From: an uncultured Thermomicrobiales bacterium
Lineage (GTDB): Bacteria > Chloroflexota > Chloroflexia > Thermomicrobiales > UBA6265
Assembly: GCA_902806355.1 (NCBI GenBank)
Contig: CADCWI010000095.1
Coordinates: forward strand, 1-20,353
DNA length: 20,353 bases
Direction of reading: 5' to 3'
Of the stretch, positions 15,640 to 20,353 are shown piece by piece (the first letter of the stretch is position 1; every line of letters begins with the position of its first letter). The notes beneath the pieces were generated by a model, which was not told the DNA's origin, did not search any database, and saw nothing but the letters and a program-made list of their open reading frames with translations. A program made the position numbers and the translations under genes.

Positions 15640-15678
15640 GTCAGCCTCCATTGGGGTTGAAAAATGGACCTTTTCGAC

Positions 15679-15707
15679 ATAATAGGAGTGGTTGCTCAAC
15701 CTGTCAA
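15679..15707 (-). promoter_or_regulatory. Near-consensus sigma70 promoter for the 27-residue ORF
   Basis: On the minus strand TTGACA (15707-15702), exactly 17 nt of spacer, then TATTAT (15684-15679), which is 5 of 6 to TATAAT. Transcription would begin near 15672. The -35 box starts 25 nt after the stop of the MFS gene on the same strand. This is by far the best promoter match seen in the window. Confidence 0.75.
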
Positions 15708-15731
15708 TGCGGTGGCCGCGTCACGGAGATG

Positions 15732-16979
15732 TCATGCTGGCTGATCATCGAGGGAGCGAAGCGCCGGGACAACGCACAGCCAGGCCGGGAACGCCAGGTT
15801 TACGACCACGAACAGCGCGAGCGTGGCCGAGGTGCCGATCCCGTCGAGGAGCGAACCGTAGACGACCAGTCCAATCGGAAGCGCGCAGGCCTGGACCGCC
15901 GCGCCGGCGCTGAAGGCGCGGCCCCGCATGCCAGGCGGCACGCGTTCCTGCATCATCGTCATTGACAGTGGATTGATCGGCTCCAGCGCGATCGCGCCAA
16001 CGAAGATCGCCAGCGCGATCACCCACCAGGGTGGCACGAAGACCAGGACGGTGAAGGCGAGCCCCCGCACCAGGAACCCGCCCAAAAACATCCGCCGCCG
16101 GGTAATGCGATGACTCAGCGTGGCGTAGATCACGTTCCCGATCAGTGATCCTATCGCCAGCGCGCCGAAGATGAGGCCGAGATTGACGGCGTCACCGTAG
16201 CGCTCCTGGGTGTAGACGGGCAGGATCACCCCGTAGACCGGTTCCGCCAGCAACGATCCGGCGGCAAAGCTGATGACCAGCCATGACAAGATCCGGTCGC
16301 GATGGAGAAACAGGAAACCCTCTCTCACGTCCCGGAGGTAGCGTCGAATGCCTCCTGACGTTTGCTCGGACGGAACGTCGATTGCGGAAGGAACCCGTGT
16401 CGCGACGATACCGGCTGACACAAAGAACGTCGCCGCATCGAGATAGAGCAGGTTGGGCGCCCCGAGCACGGCGATGATGATGCCTCCGGCGGGTGCGGCG
16501 AGCATGCTGGCGAGCCGGTTCGACATCGAGTACCCGGCGTTGGCCCGCTCCAGGGTGATTCCCGCCCGGCCTGCCAGTTCCGGGTAGAGACTGCGGCGAG
16601 CGGAGCTTCCGGGGGCGTCGAGCAGGGCACCGAGGAAGACGAGGACCAGCAACTGCCCCAGCGAGATCCCGATCGTCCCATGCAGGATCGGAATCAGGAT
16701 CATCGTCGTTCCGCTCGCCAGGTCCGAGACGATGCTTGACGGCTTGTAGCCGAGGCGATCGACGATCGCGCCGCCGAAGACCCCCGAGATGACAACCGGA
16801 AGCGTGCCAACGGCGACGGTGATGGCGGTCGATGACGCGCTTCCGGTCGTGGTGAGCACAAACCACGGGATGGCCAGCATCGCCATCGTGTTGCCGATCT
16901 GGGAGATCACGTTTGCCGTCAACAGGGCAAGGAGCGGACCACGATCCTTCTTGTCCGTTGGCGGTATCGCGTCCGACAT
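15732..16979 (-). CDS. MFS transporter (MFS_3/EntS-like drug or siderophore exporter type)
   Basis: 415 residues from the ATG at 16979, where GGAG lies 8 nt upstream. A GTG at 17000 in frame is an alternative. About 12 hydrophobic helices are seen, starting at LLALLTANVISQIGNTMAML. Conserved loop features are the GAIVDRLGYKPS segment after helix 2 (a weakened MFS motif A) and the basic HRITRRRM at the middle. The ALLDAPGSSARRSLYPEL block is typical of MFS_3/EntS-like exporters. Such proteins extrude hydrophobic drugs, macrolides or siderophores by proton exchange, and substrate is not predictable. The gene follows the other MFS gene by 57 nt on the same strand, so a two-gene transcript is likely. 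The strand opposes the P450-to-MBL genes. Confidence 0.88.
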   Translation of the reverse strand: MSDAIPPTDKKDRGPLLALLTANVISQIGNTMAMLAIPWFVLTTTGSASSTAITVAVGTLPVVISGVFGGAIVDRLGYKPSSIVSDLASGTTMILIPILHGTIGISLGQLLVLVFLGALLDAPGSSARRSLYPELAGRAGITLERANAGYSMSNRLASMLAAPAGGIIIAVLGAPNLLYLDAATFFVSAGIVATRVPSAIDVPSEQTSGGIRRYLRDVREGFLFLHRDRILSWLVISFAAGSLLAEPVYGVILPVYTQERYGDAVNLGLIFGALAIGSLIGNVIYATLSHRITRRRMFLGGFLVRGLAFTVLVFVPPWWVIALAIFVGAIALEPINPLSMTMMQERVPPGMRGRAFSAGAAVQACALPIGLVVYGSLLDGIGTSATLALFVVVNLAFPAWLCVVPALRSLDDQPA

Positions 16980-17036
16980 GTCGTCCACTCCGCGGCTCAC
17001 CGCTGCGTTCGTCGCATGCTGTCGGCCGAATCGCCG

Positions 17037-18242
17037 TCAGGCGCGGACTGGCGCGGGCGCGACGGGCACGGTCTTGATGTGCAGCACCCCGACCAGTCCG
17101 ATCAGCACGAGGACGCCCACGACAAGCGTCCAGCCGATTGCGCCCAGCCCGAATTGCCGGGCGAGCAGCCCGGCGACCGTCGGCAGGATCGCTCCACCGA
17201 GCACCGCGGCACTGACCTGGAACCCGATCGCATGCAGGGCGATCGGTGAGCCGAGCCGGATCGGCGTGAGCGACATCAGGGTTGGGAACAGCGGCCCCTC
17301 GCTCAGCCCGAACAGGACCAGCCCAGCGATCGCGATCGCCGGGCTGGTGGAGGTGACCAGCAGCGCCGCGACCAGCATCCCCCAGCTTCCGAAGAGGATC
17401 AGGCGGCGGTCCCCGATCGCGCGGGACAAGCCCCCGAGCAGCAGGCGACCGAAGGCCATCGAGCCCCAGTAGAGGCCGACCCAAATCCCGGCCGCGCCAG
17501 TGCCCAGACCCAGCCGCTCGACGAGCAGGGTATAGGCCCACTGGCCGGCCGTGAACTCCACCCCGGTCGTAAACAGGAAGACCGCGACCTGAAGCCAGAC
17601 GAGTGGTTGGCGGACGACCGTGCTGACCGATGCCGACGCCGGTGTCGCGCCATCCGTACCCGGCTGGGACGCATGGCGGTCGATCCGCCAGATACCGCGG
17701 GTGAAGACGAACAGGACGGTCATCGAGAGGGTAGCCGCGCCGACCACGACATATCCCCACCGCCAGCTGATTCCGGTCGACAGCACTCCTGCCATCACGA
17801 TCGGACCGGCCATCGCGCCGAGGCCGAAGAAGGCATGAAGGAGGTTCATGATCCGGTTGGAGAAGTTCTCGGCGGCGTAGAAGTTGAGGCCCGAATCGAC
17901 CGCACCGGATCCGAGACCAATCAGTACCGCCAGGGCAAGGACCATTCCGAACACTGGAGCAAGAGCATAACCGAGTAATCCGGTCGTCACCAATGCGGTG
18001 GAGACGATCAGCAGGCGCCCGACCCCAAGCTGCTCGATCGCCCGGCCGGACACCAGCCCCGAGGCGATGTACCCCGCTCCGGAGGAGAACAGAATCGCCC
18101 CCAGCTCCTCACGCGACCGACCGAACGTATCCTGCATCGAGGGCCAGGCGACGCCAAGGACGGCATCAGGCAAGCCGATGCTCACGAACGAGATCAGGGC
18201 GATGAGAATAGTCAGGTTGGCGGCGATGCGGCTCTTCGACAT
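17037..18242 (-). CDS. MFS transporter (FucP/YbjJ-like sugar or metabolite type)
   Basis: 401 residues from the ATG at 18242. The in-frame region before it contains the terminator hairpin, so it is not coding. No strong ribosome site is seen (GGGAAG about 15 nt away). About 12 membrane helices are seen. The N-terminal SIGLPDAVLGVAWPSMQDTF and the GSGAVDSGLNFYAAENF block resemble the FucP/YbjJ/glucose-permease-like branch that carries sugars or small metabolites, distinct from the neighbouring exporter. The C-terminus ends in a short cytoplasmic tail. It is probably co-transcribed with the downstream MFS gene. It begins after the DAHP synthase terminator, so it likely needs its own promoter in the 142-nt gap, where none is obvious. 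Confidence 0.87.
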   Translation of the reverse strand: MSKSRIAANLTILIALISFVSIGLPDAVLGVAWPSMQDTFGRSREELGAILFSSGAGYIASGLVSGRAIEQLGVGRLLIVSTALVTTGLLGYALAPVFGMVLALAVLIGLGSGAVDSGLNFYAAENFSNRIMNLLHAFFGLGAMAGPIVMAGVLSTGISWRWGYVVVGAATLSMTVLFVFTRGIWRIDRHASQPGTDGATPASASVSTVVRQPLVWLQVAVFLFTTGVEFTAGQWAYTLLVERLGLGTGAAGIWVGLYWGSMAFGRLLLGGLSRAIGDRRLILFGSWGMLVAALLVTSTSPAIAIAGLVLFGLSEGPLFPTLMSLTPIRLGSPIALHAIGFQVSAAVLGGAILPTVAGLLARQFGLGAIGWTLVVGVLVLIGLVGVLHIKTVPVAPAPVRA

Positions 18243-18277
18243 GTGCTTTGTGATGCTTCCCGTGATGCTTTCATGAC

Positions 18278-18306
18278 AACGCCGGAGGCACATCGCCTCC
18301 GGCGTT
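18278..18306 (-). terminator. Hairpin terminator after the DAHP synthase gene
   Basis: A perfect 12-bp stem AACGCCGGAGGC/GCCTCCGGCGTT with a 5-nt loop lies 79 nt downstream of the DAHP synthase stop and about 36 nt before the MFS start. The minus-strand sequence after it has no T-run (GTCATGAAAG), so termination may be imperfect. The position separates the aromatic genes from the transporter genes. Confidence 0.7.
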
Positions 18307-18384
18307 CCGACAACCGCGTTGATGTGCTGCTCGCTCAGGGTCACGCGCCGTTCCGCATTGACGCGCTGACGGGAGGCGGTGTCC

Positions 18385-19431
18385 TTACCGGCCGCCGACG
18401 ACACCCGCAGGTACGGGCAAGGTGCGTCCGACCGCCTCGGCAACGGCGCTCATCCGTGGCATCAGCGCGTCGAACTCCGCGAAGTTGAGCGACTGCGCCC
18501 CGTCCGACAGGGCGTGATCCGGGCTCGGGTGAACCTCGATCATCAGTCCGTCCGCCCCGGCGGCGATGCCCGCCAAGGCGAGCGAATCGACGAACGCGCG
18601 CTTGCCGGCGGCATGGCTTGGATCAATCAGCACCGGGAGGTGGGACAGGCTCTGCACGACCGGCACGGCGCTGACATCCAGGGTGTTGCGGGTAGCGTTC
18701 TCGAACGTGCGGATGCCGCGTTCGCAGAGCATCACATCCGGGTTGCCCTGGGCCATCACGTATTCGGCGGCAAGCAGCCATTCCTCGATCAGGAGCGACA
18801 GCCCGCGCTTGAGCATGACCGGCTTCCGAGCCTTGCCGACCTCCTCCAGCAGGAGGTAGTTCTGGCAATTTCGGGCCCCGATCTGGAAGATATCGGTGTA
18901 CTTGCCAACGACTTCAACATCGCCGGGGGTCATCACCTCGGTGATGATTCGGAGCCCGGTCTCCTCCCGCACCCGCGCCAGGATCTCCAGCCCGCGCTCG
19001 CCAAGGCCGCGGAACTCGTATGGTGAAGTGCGCGGCTTGTACGCGCCACCTCGCATGACCTTCGCCCCGGCGGCAACGACCGCGCGGGCGGTCTCCATCG
19101 TCTGCTCTTCCGTCTCGACCGAGCACGGACCGGCGATGATCGTGATCTCGTCACCGCCGATCGCGACATCGCCGGTCTGGATCACCGTCTTCTCAGGGTG
19201 GAAATCCCACCCGGCGAGCTTGAATTTCTTGGTGACGCGGACGACGTTCTCGACGCCGGGCAGAACCTCGAACATCTCGTCCAGCGCGGGCGGCAGCGGC
19301 AGGCCGACGACGCCGACGATCGTGCGCTCCTCGCCCTTGCTCAGGTGCGCGGTCAGCCCGAGTTCCTCGACCCGATCGACGACGGCCTGGATAGTCTCAT
19401 TCGGGATACCGGTCTTCATGATGATGATCAT
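18385..19431 (-). CDS. aroF: 3-deoxy-7-phosphoheptulonate synthase (DAHP synthase, type I-beta with N-terminal regulatory domain)
   Basis: 348 residues. The first step of the shikimate pathway joins phosphoenolpyruvate and erythrose 4-phosphate. The ATG at 19431 starts the classical MIIIMKTG leader, and GGAG lies 9 nt upstream. The GTG at 19446 is an alternative. Residues 1-75 form the ferredoxin-like domain that mediates Tyr/Phe inhibition in the Thermotoga-type enzyme. The TIM barrel follows. Metal ligands read as Cys103 (GPCSVE), His273 (DPSHAAGKR), Glu299 (MIEVHPSPD) and Asp310 (LSDGAQSL). PEP and E4P binding blocks MRGGAYKPRTSPYEF and QIGARNCQN are intact. Length matches the Thermotoga and Chloroflexi enzymes without a fused chorismate mutase. 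A separate chorismate mutase gene lies 67 nt upstream on the same strand, so the two form a likely transcription unit. Confidence 0.97.
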   Translation of the reverse strand: MIIIMKTGIPNETIQAVVDRVEELGLTAHLSKGEERTIVGVVGLPLPPALDEMFEVLPGVENVVRVTKKFKLAGWDFHPEKTVIQTGDVAIGGDEITIIAGPCSVETEEQTMETARAVVAAGAKVMRGGAYKPRTSPYEFRGLGERGLEILARVREETGLRIITEVMTPGDVEVVGKYTDIFQIGARNCQNYLLLEEVGKARKPVMLKRGLSLLIEEWLLAAEYVMAQGNPDVMLCERGIRTFENATRNTLDVSAVPVVQSLSHLPVLIDPSHAAGKRAFVDSLALAGIAAGADGLMIEVHPSPDHALSDGAQSLNFAEFDALMPRMSAVAEAVGRTLPVPAGVVGGR

Positions 19432-19498
19432 CGGGGTGTGCTCCACATTGTCCGCCCGCTGGCGCGAGCTCCCTGTACCTTATCGGCTGTATGTATCG

Positions 19499-19975
19499 CT
19501 ACGACTGGTTGGTGACCGGGACCGCGGCCACATCGGCTTCGCCGGGAGATGGCGCGGCGTGATCCAGCACAGAGGCGAGTTCTGTATCCGAGATTCCCCA
19601 CTCCGGCCGAAGCTGTGTCGCGCCCTTGAGGTAGACATGGCGGATCTCGGATGGACTGCGGACCGTGTTGACGTGGACGAGCACGCGGACGGCCTTCTGG
19701 AGCGACCCGGGAACGGCCATCTCATGCGTGCAAAGCATGGGCACTTCCGTCCAGCCGAAGGTTCGGGCGGCAAGCGCTGGAAACCAGGCGGTGAGATCGG
19801 GAGTGGTGGTGAAGATCGCGCTGGCGATGTCTTCAGGCTCGAGCTCGTTGAGCCTGATCAGGACGTTGACCAACTCCTCCGTCGCTTCGAGGATGTCTTC
19901 CGCGGTATTGGCGGCGGCGGTCGTCGCTCCGCGGATACCCCGGCAGACAAGTGGCCTGTCACCGTGTGCTGTCAT
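19499..19975 (-). CDS. aroH: Chorismate mutase, AroH type
   Basis: 158 residues from the ATG at 19975 (GGAG 11 nt upstream). The frame stays open to the right edge, but the extra codons are not protein-like. Converts chorismate to prephenate for Phe/Tyr synthesis. Active-site residues of the Bacillus-type trimer are conserved: Arg15 in RGIRGAT (Arg7 in B. subtilis), Cys81 and Glu84 in CTHEM, Arg96 in QKAVRV and Tyr114 in RHVYL. The core ends near residue 124 (GATQLRPEW). A further 34 residues are an Ala/Pro/Asp-rich extension absent from the 127-residue Bacillus enzyme. The fold differs from the AroQ helical mutases that are often fused to DAHP synthase. The gene sits directly upstream of the DAHP synthase gene. 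Confidence 0.95.
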   Translation of the reverse strand: MTAHGDRPLVCRGIRGATTAAANTAEDILEATEELVNVLIRLNELEPEDIASAIFTTTPDLTAWFPALAARTFGWTEVPMLCTHEMAVPGSLQKAVRVLVHVNTVRSPSEIRHVYLKGATQLRPEWGISDTELASVLDHAAPSPGEADVAAVPVTNQS

Positions 19976-20249
19976 CCGTTGGTCGTCTCCGTTCCTGTTC
20001 GCCGATCGACGGGCATGACGAATCGGGTCCTCGCCCGACGAGCGCCTGTCGACAGGTATTATCACCGAATGTCGGGGGGCGTGTCGCGTTATGGTCAGGT
20101 TGGCACCGGAGTTGGGTATTTGGAGCGTCGTTGCTCGCGGTTCATGATACACGCCGCCCTGTCCGGATCGTCGACGATGACCGTTGTAGGGACAGATCGT
20201 GTCACCATTCGGCTTGGACCGTGGACATTCGTAGTAACCGTGTTGGATG
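19976..20249. other. Region between the chorismate mutase gene and the transposase fragment
   Basis: About 270 nt of upstream sequence for the aromatic genes, without a supported ORF. It holds the palindrome at 20045-20056 and possible promoter elements only. The end of the insertion sequence must lie somewhere in it, but IS110-type elements lack clear terminal inverted repeats, so the edge is not visible. Confidence 0.4.
20045..20056. promoter_or_regulatory. Perfect 12-bp palindrome upstream of the chorismate mutase gene
   Basis: CCTGTCGACAGG lies 69 nt before the chorismate mutase start, immediately downstream (on the minus strand) of GATAATACC, which could contain a -10 box. A repressor binding there would block transcription. 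The matching -35 box is poor, so the reading as an operator is tentative. Confidence 0.35.
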
Positions 20250-20353
20250 TCAAGCGGTGTGGGGCAGAAAGCGTCCCTGGCCGACCTGCGTATGCGGCCA
20301 ACTGAGCCCATCGCGAAGCATCGCGTTGAGGATTCCCAGCATGCGCCGGGCAC
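20250..20353 (-). mobile_element. C-terminal end of a probable IS110-family transposase (5' part outside the window)
   Basis: The minus strand has 33 codons open from the right edge to TGA at 20252-20250. They begin ARRMLGILNAMLRDGLSW and end QGRFLPHTA. The RRML-ILNAMLRD-W block is typical of the extreme C-terminus of IS110/IS116/IS902 transposases, which use a DEDD and Ser catalytic core to move through a circular intermediate guided by a bridge RNA. The catalytic parts would lie to the right of the window, so whether the element is intact cannot be judged. The identification rests on a short motif. Nothing else recognisable lies in this frame. Confidence 0.6.

Noticed and set aside
16192..17760. 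Long minus-strand open frame over both MFS genes
   Set aside because: It is out of frame with two clear MFS proteins, is Arg/Pro/Gly-rich, and has no domain.
18896..20305. Long plus-strand open frame opposite DAHP synthase and chorismate mutase
   Set aside because: Both minus-strand enzymes have complete active sites. The plus frame is Ser/Arg/Pro-rich with no ribosome site.
19976..20353. N-terminal extension of the chorismate mutase to the right edge
   Set aside because: The frame is open, but composition is not protein-like. A different frame there encodes the transposase C-terminus.

Overview
The window is high-GC bacterial DNA. The best guess for its source is Chloroflexota, order Thermomicrobiales or a relative. 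The basis is the GC-rich codon use, exported proteins with low-complexity DATPEV/EATPV-type spacers after the signal peptide, and a tandem of exported ferritin-like proteins. This placement rests on family knowledge and no marker gene confirms it. No rRNA, tRNA or CRISPR array was found.

Layout. From 1 to 6539 five minus-strand genes follow one another with wide gaps. In transcription order they are a DUF4352-like/SH3b protein, a small PLDc_N-like membrane protein, a histone-deacetylase-family hydrolase, a long coiled-coil protein, and a secreted double-SH3b protein. The last runs off the left edge inside an 18-residue acidic repeat. A gene-poor stretch of about 1 kb (1013-2065) precedes it and contains a cluster of hairpins. 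From 6907 to 8349 two tandem plus-strand ferritin-like genes end at a strong hairpin. That hairpin is shared with a convergent phosphoribosyltransferase gene (8442-9113, minus). A nucleotidyltransferase gene (9260-10078, minus) is divergent from a glycerophosphodiester phosphodiesterase reading frame (10148-10864, plus) that is broken by an in-frame amber codon.

From 11358 to 15524 four plus-strand genes form two translationally coupled pairs: cytochrome P450 with a P-loop kinase (GTGA overlap), then a sulfatase with a metallo-beta-lactamase-fold hydrolase (ATGA overlap). Facing them on the minus strand are two different MFS transporters (15732-18242). Between the two convergent blocks lies a 27-codon ORF with a near-consensus sigma70 promoter (TTGACA, 17 nt, TATTAT) and a GGAGG ribosome site. 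It is the most unexpected item in the window.

The right end holds two shikimate-pathway genes on the minus strand, a type I-beta DAHP synthase and an AroH-type chorismate mutase. They commit carbon to aromatic amino acids and convert chorismate to prephenate. A hairpin terminator lies after the DAHP synthase gene. The last 100 bases encode the C-terminus of what looks like an IS110-family transposase. Both window edges therefore fall in repeat-type sequence.

P450, kinase, sulfatase, metallo-hydrolase and two transporters together suggest a small-molecule modification or detoxification locus. This is inferred from gene content alone. No dedicated transcriptional regulator was seen in the window.
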